64,000 bases of DNA, taken from assembly GCA_032622095.1 (NCBI GenBank), contig CP136061.1, positions 23,934,991 to 23,998,990 of the forward strand, read 5' to 3'. The position numbers and the translations under genes were made by a program. This stretch comes from Siphonodentalium dalli. Lineage: Eukaryota > Mollusca > Scaphopoda > Gadilida > Siphonodentaliidae. The notes under the pieces were generated by a model. It was not told where the DNA came from. It searched no databases and worked only from the letters and a program-made list of their open reading frames with translations. Of the stretch, positions 1 to 10,849 are shown piece by piece (the first letter of the stretch is position 1; each line of letters starts with the position of its first letter).

Positions 1-320
1 TGTCAATTGGAAGCATTGCGCATTGTGATTGTGACGTTGGCAAGTGTTTTTTTCAAAGCATACGAAGCCGGCGTACCAGTATTTCATGTATTCATCGACC
101 TATTGTATCCGTCCCTCCAAATTACGCAGAAAACATTTGGAGGTTCGAATGAGCCATGTCCGTTTGACGTCGAGGTTTTTACTGACCTTCATAGCATCTA
201 AATCCGGTGGAGGAAATGTCGCTCGGCATACACATAGAATTTCTACCACAAGGCTCTGTGTGACATGGATTCGTGGACGCCTAAAATAGAAATGATCAGT
301 TCATGCTTGTATATATTCAA
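1..320. other. No gene seen
   Basis: Only short unsupported reading frames are present. I see no conserved motif, repeat copy or RNA gene in this edge stretch. Confidence 0.5.
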
Positions 321-324
321 CGTT

Positions 325-505
325 AAAGTGATGTGAAACACTCCGGTTGGGTGAACAGAATCGAAATGGATAAATGGAGAATAATCTTGCTCAAAGTAGT
401 TTTTTTTTATATGAATTTTAACCCAAATTTTAACACACACCGTCAGTCTGATATATGTATTAAACTCAATGATTGTCGATTGTTGCGTCCCGAATCGAGA
501 TGTAA
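325..505. repeat. Dispersed repeat, copy 1 (other copy 16097-16257)
   Basis: The stretch beginning GTGAAACACTCCGGT and ending near TTGTTGCGTCC recurs at 16097-16257 in the same orientation, with the same order of short matching blocks (CTCAAAG, a TTTTA tract, ACACACCGTC, TTGCGTCC). It is a diverged interspersed repeat of unknown class with no coding potential. Confidence 0.55.
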
Positions 506-509
506 ATAT

Positions 510-745
510 TTACAATTGGGCGTAGTTCAGACCGGGTTTTCTATGGAGTTGTATGGTTGATTTCTTTGAGATTTTGGGCGATGTTAGTAGAATGCTACAC
601 CCCCCTGTTAGCATAGCGCCTGCGTACTAATTTATCAGCTTCCCGCACCAGAACAAGTCCATAATTTGTCTTTAAAGATTATCTATCTCTTCATATAACA
701 AGTTTTATATAGTTTCCGGGTATAAAATAATAAATATGAATTGAA
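510..745. repeat. Dispersed direct repeat, copy A
   Basis: This ~235-bp stretch (TTTTCTATGGAGT, GTAGAATGCTACA, GCGTA-rich block, ATAAAAT tail) recurs as a diverged direct copy at 1305-1535. The two copies bracket the 36-bp tandem array. The class is unknown. Confidence 0.6.
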
Positions 746-963
746 GACACCTGTCCGGAAATGTTTCTATCAATTAATAATGATTTTATTTCGAATTGTC
801 TGGTATAATACATGTTTACTGAAGCTGTATTTATTTTTGTTTGTTATTGTTATTGTTGTGTTGTTGTTTTTGGAGTTTGATGATACGGGGACCATCGAAT
901 ATAAATGAGTACCTTTAGTTATTTTGTACTGAAGTTTCGATTTGTACAATCATGCTGGACAGT

Positions 964-1240
964 CATCAGTGATTATAATAGTGTTTCTGTCGTGACATTC
1001 ATCAGTGATTATAATAGTGTTTCTGTCGTGACATTCATCAGTGATTATAATAGTGTTTCTGTCGTGACATTCATCAGTGATTATAATAGTGTTTCTGTCG
1101 TGACATTCATCAGTGATTATAATAGTGTTTCTGTCGTGACATTCATCAGTGATTATAATAGTGTTTCTGTCGTGACATTCATCAGTGATTATAATAGTGT
1201 TTCTGTCGTGACATTCATCAGTGATTATAATAGTGTTTCT
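964..1240. repeat. 36-bp tandem array, about 8 copies
   Basis: The unit contains CAGTGATTATAATAGTGTTT followed by CTGTCGTGACATTCAT and is almost perfectly conserved across about 7.7 copies. Because 36 is a multiple of 3, reading frames stay open on both strands; I treat those frames as by-products, not genes. Confidence 0.95.
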
Positions 1241-1304
1241 AACAATCATGGCATTTCTCCAGAGTAATTAATTCAATGGGTTTTTATTTTTGCGATATCG
1301 GCTC

Positions 1305-1535
1305 ACTATTTACAATTGAGCGATGTTTTCTATGGAGTGGTAGGGTCGATTTGCTTCTGATTTTCGGCGATGCTAGTAGAATGCTACATTCCTCCAGTTG
1401 GCGTAGCGCCTGGTTACTAACGTATCAGTTTCACCAACCCGAACAAGTACATGATATGTCTTTAAAACTGCATTTAGACACTCAGTATATATTGTTTCTT
1501 GTTATAAAATTACTAAATACCCGGTATAATGTCAG
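1305..1535. repeat. Dispersed direct repeat, copy B
   Basis: This is a diverged direct copy of 510-745, sharing TTTTCTATGGAGT, GTAGAATGCTACA and the tract before TATAAAAT. It lies just after the 36-bp array. Confidence 0.6.
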
Positions 1536-1960
1536 TCTATAGATCACTCCGAACATAAAATGCATGGACACATTACATAAGTAATAACTGTCATGTCAAA
1601 CTAAGCTAATCACATTCACCAACATGTAATAGGTAGTTGATATGAAACAGACAGTAGGTGGTGTAAATTTTTAAAAAATTCCGAAAAAAAGTTGATTTCG
1701 TGTTTCTAGCGGGGGTGGCTATCGAAAACTGGTCGGTAAAAAAAACTTGATAAAACGGAAACAAATTAAAGTCGAGGGTGGGTGGGTCTAGATAATGGCC
1801 AAAGGTAAAAAATCATCACACGTGTCTGAAATATTTTCCGACATCCCCCTGAATCAAGTTGAAAATTACGTTGAGAAAGTTTGACTAATTTGGTAAATAT
1901 TTGAAGACCCACATCATCCGAATTAACGCGACCCACATCCGAATTAACGCTCCTAAATTA
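1536..1960. other. No gene seen
   Basis: AT-rich sequence with no supportable coding, RNA or repeat structure. Confidence 0.45.
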
Positions 1961-1962
1961 CC

Positions 1963-2050
1963 ATTTCTTTGGCTTTGGGGTTAAACAATACTTTATTTGA
2001 GTCGATGAACCCACACACCAAAGCTCAGAGTTTAGCTATGTTCCAAATCT
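1963..2050 (+). repeat. Fragment of the palindromic element family at 20808-21296
   Basis: The block starting TTTCTTTGGCTTTGGGG and running through GAGTCGATGAACCCA to CTCAGAGTT matches the left arm of the inverted-repeat element at 20890-20970. Only one arm is present here, so this is a truncated copy. Confidence 0.55.
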
Positions 2051-2300
2051 GTAATTGTTCACCACCTGGAATCTTTGGCATCTTGGCAACTATTCGACTA
2101 ATGCTTCCCGGCATGCTCTCGATACGAAATTGCGTTGAAAAAATTTTGATATATAACACGTTTTGGAAAAGTTTATGCTAGAGCATTATTGTTTAGTTAT
2201 TAATCGATTCTGATAACTAAAGCGTCTTTTGACGAAATGTTGTTGTTGTTGTTTGAATCTGATAATATGGGGGGGGGGGGCATCGAATAACTTTACTCAC

Positions 2301-2618
2301 CAAATTGGTCCTCGTTGCGTATACAATTGCTGAATTGAATGGAATCGCACCGGCCGCCATCTCTAGTAGATGACACTTTCTAGTTCTCGAATCGTAGGCC
2401 ACCTTTTTGCATCTGGCTGTATAAGCACAGATAGTCTGACACCGGGCTAAATTAGACGTTGTCCAACTACAGAATTCAACCATGTTTGTTGGACGCACAT
2501 TCAACCTTGCTGGCACAGAACATCCTTCTGCTTGAACAGGTACCATCATATGTGTACGGCCACCAAACTGTATCCCAAATATCAACAGACACATGTATCT
2601 GGTTAAATACGTCAACAT
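2301..2618 (-). CDS. Secreted PAN/apple-like protein, first coding exon
   Basis: ATG at 2618 opens a 106-codon exon. It begins with a hydrophobic leader (residues about 1-20, probable signal peptide), followed by a cysteine module with Cys at 33, 50, 60, 64, 70 and 82. The core reads ARCQTICAYTARCKKVAY and then CHLL, the spacing expected of PAN/apple-type ligand- or carbohydrate-binding modules. The exon closes with TTG before a strong donor, GTGAGT (2295-2300), phase 0. That is the same position and phase as in the paralogous exon at 23714-24028, so the residues read past the donor are probably intronic. I found no downstream exon on the minus strand. It may be a live gene's first exon or an isolated duplicated exon. 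The PAN assignment is from cysteine pattern, not a search. Confidence 0.6.
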
Positions 2619-2619
2619 T

Positions 2620-3285
2620 ATATCTAGTCTCTGAGTGTAGTTGGCTGCGGGATTGAATATTCCGAATAGCAGGAACGGAACGATGAACAGGAACGGGTTC
2701 CAAGAAACAAGTGACTATACCGAGTATATATAACAGGAACAGAAATATAAACTAAATTTACTCGCGTTTTACACAACGCAGCAATGCATATTATAAATCA
2801 TTCGAAAGCTTGAAATATCCCCTTCAGGAAAGGTGCAACATTTATAATCATCACTTTGGAGAATTAAATGTATTAATTACAAAGAACGACGAGTAGTGAA
2901 TCGGCTATTAGCACTCCGAAAAACGGAACAGATTCGTCATAGAAAGTCGCCTATTTTTCACAAATTACGCTATATCAGTCAAGTATTCATAGAAATTAGA
3001 ATAGTATCAACCATGCACTCAACCCAATTATGCTACCATATGATGATACGACGACGAAGAACGCGACCAAATGATAGCGAACAGCATTTCGAATCATTCA
3101 ATGTATCTGCTGTCATGGTTAAATAAGCTATTTGTATGCGCCCCAATGTCCAATGCTATTACCCGATTTCCTGGACGGGGTTTTATTATTCATACAACAA
3201 AGTTGTATGCCTCTTTGTTGTATGCCTAACATCCCGTAAACTCAACATGTATTATTGATCAAAATTACACTAGTTTTAGCACTTT
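2620..3285. other. No gene seen
   Basis: Contains only short frames without domain signals. A 76-codon frame at 2896-3126 has no recognisable motif. Confidence 0.4.
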
Positions 3286-3289
3286 AGTC

Positions 3290-3425
3290 CTGACTCTGTG
3301 GACTGCCACGAACTGTGACTGTTAGTTCCCGGCCATCGCATTGGACACCAGTGCTTGATCTTCTATGCGTGGGTACCCTACACGCCACAGGGAGGGTCAT
3401 ATAACCACTGAACCACCAGCATACA
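3290..3425 (-). repeat. Possible tRNA-derived SINE remnant
   Basis: On the minus strand TGGTTCAGTGG (about 3403-3413) fits the pol III A-box consensus TRGYNNARNNG. Some 95 bp downstream, AGTTCGTGGCA is only a partial B box. Weak evidence; the rest is not recognised. Confidence 0.25.
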
Positions 3426-3783
3426 AATGACGCGTTCCTTTGAGAGATTTCTATCACATCGATTTAAAAATTCCAATATCTGCGATTAGTAAATACTGCA
3501 TGTAAGGAAACCTTTTTTTGAAATCAAATCTATCGACGGCCAATACCTGGTATACTGCGTATATATAGACACGTGGGCGTGCCGGTAACACACACAGGAG
3601 AGTGTGTCTCGATCTTCTTATGGGGTCTTTTACATTGGTGTAGATCTGTGTACAGTTCCACGCGCATACTAGTGTAAACGGGTTTATACCACGATTGCCG
3701 ATCTTACTATATAAATAAAGCATTCTGTTTAAATTTTACATTTAATTAACACCTGTTGATTAAACGTACCTACTGTTGATTAA

Positions 3784-3950
3784 ACTTCGCAGAGTGAATT
3801 GATCTTTCTCTATACAATTTGAACGGAAAAGTGTTTATCCATCGCATTGTAAAGATCGTGGCATAAACTTCGCAGAGTGGATTAAACTTTCTCCATACAA
3901 TTTGAACGGAAAAGTGTTTATTCATCGCATTGTATTGATCGTGGCATAAA
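3784..3950. repeat. Tandem duplication of ~83 bp
   Basis: Two adjacent near-identical copies start with TTCGCAGAGTG and contain CAATTTGAACGGAAAAGTG, ending TCGTGGCATAAAC. They abut the palindrome at 3954-4095. Confidence 0.85.
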
Positions 3951-3953
3951 CAA

Positions 3954-4095
3954 AATATACGCATAGTGTTTCTGAATAACAAATTTAATCCACTCGTGGG
4001 ATTGGTGATTTACACCACTCGCTGAAGCTCGTGGTGTAAATCGCCAATCCCACTCGTGGATTAAATTTGTTATTCAGAAACACTATGCGTATATT
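3954..4095. repeat. 142-bp palindrome (foldback element a)
   Basis: Arms of about 68 bp pair almost perfectly around a short centre at CTCGCTGAAGCTCG. AATATACGCATAGTG at the left end is mirrored by CACTATGCGTATATT at the right. A tail, TATTCTATAT...ACTAGTTGACACT, follows and recurs after the palindrome at 10245-10393, so the two belong to one family. Confidence 0.9.
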
Positions 4096-4139
4096 CTATA
4101 TACATGTATCACTAGTTGACACTAGTATACGTGTAGAAA

Positions 4140-5085
4140 TGTACATAGACAGAAATGCACAGAGAAAGAAAACGGTATTCGTTGGTTCGTTACACAAGTC
4201 ACGGTCAGCACCGAGGGATTGCGACAGGCGAATCGGATTTGATTAATCGTTACCGGGGTTTGGTGTATGTGTGCTTAATCTGTGTATGTTCAACACACGT
4301 ATCCAAGCTAATCCATGGCATCAGGAGGTTCGCAAAGGTGATCACATTTAAGTACTTGGTATATGGTCGAGCAAACATCTGGGACGATTTTGCATATTGC
4401 TGAATCAGAAATCTGAAACTCGGTTCGCAACCAGAAGGCAGGAATCGCAGAGTGACAAATATTGTTTTGATACGGCGTCTGAATGAGTGCGTCGTGTTTC
4501 TTGTTTCTCGTAGACTCGACTCTACTCGGCTGAATTTATTAACAACGATGTTGAAAGTCTCCTTGCAGTTTAAAGCTCGTGGGCTTTGTCTGATTCAAGG
4601 GGGGTACCTATAGGCACGTCCCTGTTCGGCTTTTGTCTGCTGATAGTGCATGATTCATTTTTTGTGTGGCCTAAACTGATGCGTTGCGTAGTGAATTGTC
4701 CAATACCTATATATGTACTGTTGAGCGCCCGTTCACTGCCAACAATCATGCACATATCTACACCAATGTATCTGTATATATTGCAGTGCAGGAACCAATT
4801 CTGGTTGTAGACGCACAGGTCCAGGTGCTACCACGGCCGAGTAACTTTATAACCCTGCGGTGAATCCAGTAGCGTTCATTAACGTGCATACACCGAAGCG
4901 TGTACACGGGTCAGCCATTAATGTCCGCGCCCGATCGGAGAGCGAACTGCACCCACGACAACATACATGGACAAGTGTTGTAATGGGGGGGGGGGGTGGG
5001 GGGAGTCGGCATTTTGCATTCGGATCTTTATTCAGTGATCTCGAATGAGACTTTTCAGCCTGACAAACTTGGTGTTGGTATCTGA
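4140..5085. other. No gene seen; poly-G run
   Basis: Several short frames overlap here without any conserved motif. A G-run broken by one T lies at about 4985-5003. Confidence 0.4.
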
Positions 5086-5152
5086 CCGAGTTCTGATTTT
5101 TGTCAGAATACCCTGACCAGGTTGCAATCCCCGGTCCGCTACCTCTCGGCTG

Positions 5153-5502
5153 CCGACGTCACTCATTTGAAATATTTGTCGATATTACACTGTTACTGAG
5201 AGGCGATCTAATTAATAAATAGGATATTACTTGGTTGGTTTGATATTACAAGCATCATATCAGCCTTCTATACTTTCGGGTTCTGCAACATCTGTGTAAT
5301 AATTAGAGGATATTACTTGGTTGGTTTGATATTAAGCCCTATATCCACCCGAGGTAATCTTATATCAGCCTGAGACCGAAACTATAGAAAGCTGATATGA
5401 TGCCTATAATATCAAACCAACCAATAAATATCATATTTATTGATTAGATCGTCTCTTAGTAACAGTGTAATATCGACAACTATTTCAAATGAGTGACGTC
5501 AT
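5153..5502. repeat. Foldback MITE-like element, ~350 bp
   Basis: The ends GACGTCACTCATTTGAAATA and TATTTCAAATGAGTGACGTC are inverted copies, and the match continues inward for about 120 bp per arm through TAATATCGACAA-type and CAACCAAG/CTTGGTTG-type blocks. The middle carries two direct copies of GATATTACTTGGTTGGTTTG (about 5223 and 5309). There is no ORF, so it is non-autonomous. Confidence 0.85.
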
Positions 5503-5571
5503 AAAATAGATGTATACACATTATTTAACAGTGAACACTATAGTTACAATATATCGCAAAACCATTTATGA

Positions 5572-5662
5572 TGTAGTAAAATGGTATTACTCTGATTGGT
5601 GATGTCGTAAAATGGTATTACTCGGATTGGTGATGTCGTAAAATGATACGACTCGGTTTAAT
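5572..5662. repeat. Short 31-bp tandem repeat
   Basis: About 2.5 copies of GTAAAATGGTATTACTCGG followed by ATTGGTGATGTC. Confidence 0.8.
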
Positions 5663-5767
5663 GTCAAATTGAAGCGACATTCACCTTGTTCGACAACAAG
5701 CCGTTCTGGGAAAACATGTCATATCTAATTTATATAATGTCAAATGAGGGGTCTCTGGGGGTAAACG

Positions 5768-6998
5768 CTATATAATATATCCACTATGTCTGTAATCGAT
5801 GCTTATAATGTATCCACTATGTCTGTAATCGATGCTTATAATATATCCACTATGTCTGTAATCGATGCTTATAATGTATCCACTATGTCTGTAATCGATG
5901 CTTATAATGTATCCACTATGTCTGTAATCGATGCTTATAATATATCCACTATGTCTGTAATCGATGCTTATAATATATCCACTATGTCTGTAATCGATGC
6001 TTATAATGTATCCACTATGTCTGTAATCGATGCTTATAATATATCCACTATGTCTGTAATCGATGCTTATAATATATCCACTATGTCTGTAATCGATGCT
6101 TATAATATATCCACTATGTCTGTAATCGATGCTTATAATATATCCACTATGTCTGTAATCGATGCTATATAATGTATCCACTATGTCTGTAATCGATGCT
6201 TATAATATATCCACTATGTCTGTAATCGATGCTATATAATATATCCACTATGTCTGTAATCGATGCTTATAATATATCCACTATGTATGTAATCGATGCT
6301 TATAATATATCCACTATGTCTGTAATCGATGCTTATAATATATCCACTATGTCTGTAATAGATGCTTATAATATATCCACTATGTCTGTAATCGATGCTT
6401 ATAATATATCCACTATGTCTGTAATCGATGCTTATAATATATCCACTATGTCTGTAATCGATGCTTATAATGTATCCACTATGTCTGTAATCGATGCTTA
6501 TAATGTATCCACTATGTCTGTAATCGATGCTTATAATATATCCACTATGTCTGTAATCGATGCTATATAATATATCCACTATGTCTGTAATCGATGCTTA
6601 TAATATATCCACTATGTCTGTAATCGATGCTTATAATATATCCACTATGTCTGTAATCGATGCTTATAATATATCCACTATGTCTGTAATCGATGCTTAT
6701 AATATATCCACTATGTCTGTAATCGATGCTTATAGTATATAATATATCCACTATGTCTGTAATCGATGCGTATAATATATCCACTATGTCTGTAATCGAT
6801 GCTAAATAATATATCCACTATGTCTGTAATCGATGCTTATAATATATCTGTAATCGATGCTTATAATATATCCACTATGTCTGTAATCGATGCTTATAAT
6901 GTATAATTAACGTTGGCGTATATATAATATATCCACTATGTCTGTAATCGATGCTTATAATATATCCACTATGTCTGTAATCGATGCTTATAGTTTAT
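5768..6998. repeat. 33-bp tandem array, about 36 copies
   Basis: The unit is CCACTATGTCTGTAATCGAT followed by GCTTATAATATAT, with ATA/GTA variants and a few shortened units near 6170, 6235, 6565 and 6735-6860. A short unique insert (about 6900-6925) precedes the last two units. Because the unit is 33 bp, frames stay open on both strands as an 11-residue repeat; this is array structure, not a supported protein. Confidence 0.95.
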
Positions 6999-7033
6999 AA
7001 TTAGCCGTTACGACCATCTATTGCATCATTTAG

Positions 7034-7098
7034 TGAGAAAGATAAGGGCATTTTAATATACATATATATATATTAAAATGCCCTTATCTTCTCACTAT
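7034..7098. repeat. Perfect hairpin with TA-rich loop
   Basis: GAAAGATAAGGGCATTTTAA is mirrored by TTAAAATGCCCTTATCTTCT around an ATATAT centre. A TCTGTCTATCTGTCT-type pyrimidine tract follows at 7110-7160. It looks like a small inverted-repeat element or its terminus; the class is not recognised. Confidence 0.8.
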
Positions 7099-7159
7099 AA
7101 TATATAAAAGTAGGATCTGTCTATCTGTCTTCTGTATGTCTGTCTGTCCTGATTTTTCT

Positions 7160-7560
7160 CTCAGCCCTGGACCGAGTTCAATCAAATTTTATCCCAATTA
7201 TTATAATCATGCATGTATACCAATACATTTTAACAGAACATTAATAATTTGAACAACTTTTCAAAACTACCAAAACAATAAGAAGTAACATATTGTTCAA
7301 ATTCCAACACAGCCTCTCAATAACAGCACGCAGCGAGCGCGAGTACACGATCGATATGAGGTGACGTAGGTGGTTCAACGGCTTTTTGTGAAGTAGACTT
7401 CATTATTGTTTAGCAATATCGGAAATGTGTTCATGTAAACCGCATGGCGAAATGTACTGATTATGTGAATGTAGATGGTTTGTGATTATATCTATTTATA
7501 TTGATTAATTTGTTTTCAATTCGGAACGTGAATTTTTAATGATAATTCGGTCTAAGTTTG
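7160..7560. other. No gene seen
   Basis: AT-rich sequence with no supportable feature. Confidence 0.4.
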
Positions 7561-7565
7561 CTCTG

Positions 7566-7668
7566 ATAACTTTACTCACCAAAGGTGGTCCTCGTTGCGT
7601 ATACGGATCGTAAGCTACCATTTGGCATCTGGCTGAGAATGCACCAATAGTCTGGTATTGATCCAGTT
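7566..7668 (-). pseudogene. Decayed copy of the PAN-like exon
   Basis: Read on the minus strand, this repeats the 3' part of the exon at 2301-2618: QTIGAFSARC-like residues, then a VAYD match, then the TACGCAACGAGGACC block and the same donor GTGAGTAAAGTTATC. About 65 bp of the middle, including the segment encoding the last conserved Cys, is deleted. The start is missing as well, so it is an exon relic. Confidence 0.7.
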
Positions 7669-8139
7669 AATGTCACACAGTGTGGTGTCCTTGTGTAATG
7701 GTCTGGGTCCATTGGCGAGAGACCACTCGGACAACGACTTTACTCCACAATCAATTTATCAAATGTGAGTACCCGGGTGTTACATTTTCCTCACCAGTAG
7801 GCTTCACAATATCAATATCATATGATGACGAACATGGACATATCATTACATCTCCTTTTTTATGAACATATAATACATAACAGCATATATATACATGTAC
7901 ATTATATTGTTTACTAATAAAAACATTATTATGACTGGTTTGCAATCCCTTTGAAACCTTCTTATTTTGGGTACATCTTGTTGAGTTGCTTGTACAACTG
8001 GTGGCATAGATATATCACTGCTATATTAATTCTGAAGTTCTCTTTGAAAATTATGGAACTCTGGTGTAACTAAGAATTTTATTCTAGACTACGAATACCC
8101 GAATTTACATTGTAAGTAGGTGGTTTATGGATATTGTAT

Positions 8140-8345
8140 ACTTCTGGTGAAAATGTGTAATTTTCTAATGTTTTAGCAAATCTGTCCTATCTCTCATGTA
8201 AGGTTGTCCACGTTCAGATAGAACTCTCTTAGATCGATCTGAAACTTATCCAAGAAATCAAGCTTTAGAGTTCCGAGTATTACCCTTACCCAAATGTATT
8301 GTTACACTGTCACCCGTTTTTATTTCAGGTAATTCTTTGGAACTA
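8140..8345 (-). pseudogene. Ty3/gypsy integrase C-terminal domain relic
   Basis: Minus-strand translation gives SKELPEIKTGDSVTI, then in another frame RSKRVLSERGQPYMRDRTDL. This resembles the end of a Ty3-type integrase: a KxGDxV strand of the SH3-like domain followed by the typical S-xx-G-xx-Y-xRxRxxL terminus. Frameshifts separate the pieces. It lies on the same strand and in the expected order downstream of the integrase core at 9180-10015, so these are parts of one dead element. Confidence 0.65.
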
Positions 8346-8735
8346 TGTATGCGGACCTGGCAGTGGTGGTCCAGTGAAGGGGGGGGGGGGGTCCGGTGCG
8401 GTCCGGTCAAGCTCTCGGTTGTCCGGTATTCACCCGTTTTTATTTCAGGTAATTCTTTGGAACTATGTATGCGGACCTGGCAGTGGTGGTCCAGTGAAGA
8501 GGCGGTCCGGTGCGGTCCGGTCAAGCTCTCGGTTGTCCGGTATTCTATCTGAAACTTATCCAAGAAATCAAGCTTTAGTGTTCCGAGTATTACCCTTACC
8601 CAAATGTATTGTTACACTGTCACCCGTTTTTATTTCAGGTAATTCTTTGGAACTATGTATGCGGACCTGGCAGTGGTGGTCCAGTGAAGAGGCGGTCCGG
8701 TGCGGTCCGGTCAAGCTCTCGGTTGTCCGGTATTC
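8238..8735. repeat. Complex duplication of the integrase C-terminal segment
   Basis: A ~115-bp block beginning CACCCGTTTTTATTTCAGG and ending GGTTGTCCGGTATTC occurs at 8311-8430, 8431-8545 and 8621-8735. A further ~75-bp block (CTGAAACTTATCCAAGAAAT onward) precedes the first and third copies. The first copy carries a run of 12 G not found in the others. GGTCCGGTGCGGTCCGGT-type sequence inside the block also recurs near 9030-9090. Confidence 0.9.
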
Positions 8736-8739
8736 TAGC

Positions 8740-9175
8740 CTTGACAACGTTTTGTTCTTAGCATTGACAACTGAATATATTCCAGATAGATTGGTCAATT
8801 TCCGACATGCAGGGATGCGTATCGCCGTACCGGTAATGGTGCAGTTACTTCGAGTTAGATATTGCCAACTTTAGGCTAGTATATCGCGATTCGCGTACAA
8901 TGTTCAATACATTGAAATGTAGATGAGGGATAGTTGACATGGTATTGACCCAGTACTTGTCATATACAATGTATTAAAGTTCGCGAACCGGTACAATACC
9001 GGACCGCCATGGGTGGACTGGTCCAAAACGGTCCGATGACAGCTGTCCGGTCCGGTCCGCGGTACCGGCTTTTTTTGCGGTCCGGTCCGCATCCCTATAC
9101 TGGAAACCTTTTCATAATTGACTTTTTCCTTTCCTTTTTAATTCATTTTGTTTCTCATTTTAATAACTCCGTCTT
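8740..9175. other. No gene; CGGTCCGG-rich stretch
   Basis: The region between the two integrase relics holds repeated GGTCCG/CCGGTCC words (9000-9095) and no open frame of note. Confidence 0.5.
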
Positions 9176-9179
9176 GCAC

Positions 9180-10015
9180 ACTGAAACATTTGTAATATAG
9201 TCCTCAAATTTAACAATTGTGCAGGAGACATTCCACGCTCTAAAGGAACTGCAATGTACTGAAGCAGTGCAATAAATAGATCTTCATTTTTATGCTTGGA
9301 TTTCTTAAGCACATTCTTAATAATGTTGACACCAATTTCAGCCTTCCCATTACCATGTGAATGGTATGGAGCCGAAGAAGTTTGCTTAATTTTTTACTTT
9401 TCATAACATTTCGTGAATGTCATCCTGGTGAAATAGGAAGCGTTATCGCTGCGAAGAACCTTAGGATGTCCATGCCTTCCAAAAGTGGACTTCAAATGTT
9501 GAATAGTTCATTAACTACTTGTATTATTCAGAAGAGCTGAATAATTACTGAAATAATCTATCACAACCAAATTATCATTTCATTCCAAAGTGAAAAGATC
9601 TATACCAAACTTCAATTTCGAATTCGTAAATTAACAACCGCTGTTTACCTTTGGTATTTTTGACATACTTCACAAGATTTGACCAACTTTGTGATATATT
9701 GGTTCACTCCTGGTCAGTATTTTTATTTCTAAGGGACCAGCATTGCATTTCTCATTGATGATGGAATGACAATTCTAGACCCTTTCCTCAAAATTCCATT
9801 GAGAACATACAATTCCTCTTGTATTAGATATAATGAAATTCGACCAATACATTCTTTAGCAATTCTGTATGCAAATACATAATCACATTTTGCATAACCT
9901 TATCTTTCGCCGTTTCATCTTGAGTCTTACACAATTGTATATCAGATACTGTAAATTCTTTCCAATCATGTCAATATGCACATTTATCCATGACATTTGT
10001 CGTCTACTATATATA
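9180..10015 (-). pseudogene. Ty3/gypsy pol relic: integrase zinc finger and catalytic core
   Basis: Minus-strand frames spell, in order: an RNase H-integrase linker (FTVSDIQLCKTQDE, about 9950); ELYVLNGILRKGSR; the second half of the integrase zinc finger (TKLVKSCEVCQKYQ, about 9650); IDLFTLE and LVVIDYFSNYS (about 9590-9540); FGRHGHPKVLRSDNASYFT (about 9480-9425); and PYHSHGNGKAEIGV with MSPAQLL (about 9370-9220). The first Asp (VIDY), second Asp (RSDN) and the GNGKAE Glu of the DDE triad remain visible. The finger's HH half is not visible, and stop codons and frameshifts break the frame. Dead retrotransposon. Confidence 0.85.
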
Positions 10016-10505
10016 GATACAGGCTGCAAAAATAAACAATGGGTTTATTTTAGCACGTGCTAAATACAAAAAGAACGGCTACTTCAACTATCGCAATAAA
10101 TGCACGTGCTCAGATCGAACTACAAACGAAAATCTTGCAATCGATTTAAATGTTTCCTGAAGAAATTCCCCATTAATTTCTTATCCCATTTTACCAGATT
10201 TAATAGTTATTAACGACTTTTAAACTTTGTTGATGGATAAAAACAATACCCATATAGTTGGTGAGATACAAAGCTTATGTTCGCTCGTATGGTTCAGCAA
10301 ATGTAGGGATACCTCGCTGAAGCTCGGTCCCCCGTTTGCTGAATCATACTCGCGAAAATAAACCTTGTATCTCGTCAAACTATATGGATATTCTATATTT
10401 ATTTATACACCATGATTTGGACTAGTTGACACTTTATCAGATTTAATTCTTGCAATAGCCAAAGAAGTAAATGTAACAATATGAGAATATATCTGTAACT
10501 TTATC
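10016..10505. repeat. Insertion inside the gypsy relic, containing palindrome b
   Basis: This segment separates the RNase H-proximal piece of the gypsy pol (10510-10700) from the integrase piece and has no pol homology. Its centre, 10245-10393, is an imperfect palindrome: CCATATAGTTGGTGAGATAC on the left mirrors GTATCTCGTCAAACTATATGG on the right around CTCGCTGAAGCTCGG. The following tail ATATTCTATATTT...GGACTAGTTGACACT resembles the tail after palindrome a. Confidence 0.75.
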
Positions 10506-10509
10506 ATTA

Positions 10510-10698
10510 ATCTCAACAAAATATGACTGAAAATGTTTTAGTTGTCAAAGCAGTTTTAATATCTACAAACTCTGCTTCACGAGGAGATTCCCATGAGCAT
10601 TCATCTGATTTCCGTAAAAGTTTTCTCATTGAGCTAACACAAGCTGATAAATTTGGTACAAATTTACCCACATAATTAACACACGCACGTTTAACCAT
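10510..10698 (-). pseudogene. Ty3/gypsy RT-RNase H connection relic
   Basis: The minus-strand frame contains VNYVGKFVPNLSACVSSM, LLRKSDECSWE and FVDIKTALTT. This matches the connection between reverse transcriptase and RNase H in Ty3-type pol (the NY-x-x-KF-x-P-x-L block and the W...F...LK..LT block). It reads toward the integrase relic on the same strand. The RNase H body is absent, probably lost with the insertion at 10016-10505. Confidence 0.8.
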
Positions 10699-10840
10699 TT
10701 CAAAATGGATTTTCTCAAAATCTGCCAGGAATTTCTTTGTGAAATTTGGTACAAGTAATTAGTGTGACGTAATTAAGAACCATCGATCCGTTGAAAATTA
10801 TAACCTCATTTACTTTACTTTTATGTCATGAAAAATATAT
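10698..10840. repeat. Dispersed repeat, copy 1 (other copy 17969-18110)
   Basis: TTTCAAAATGGATTTTCTCA...GAATTTCTTT..GAAATTT recurs at 17969-18110 together with its continuation through ATTAAGAACCATC and ATGACCTCATTTA-type blocks. Here it interrupts the upstream edge of the gypsy relic. Confidence 0.75.
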
Positions 10841-10849
10841 AAAACTAGC

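Noticed and set aside
950..1267. Protein-coding ORFs across the 36-bp array on both strands
   Set aside because: Unit length divisible by three keeps frames open; no start context, leader or flanking exon.
5085..5160. tRNA gene or SINE head on the minus strand (GCAGCCGAGAGGTAG and GGATTGCAACC)
   Set aside because: Box-like words are too close together and no cloverleaf can be drawn.
5768..6784. Repeat proteins from the 33-bp array
   Set aside because: Same reason: open on both strands purely because of the unit length.
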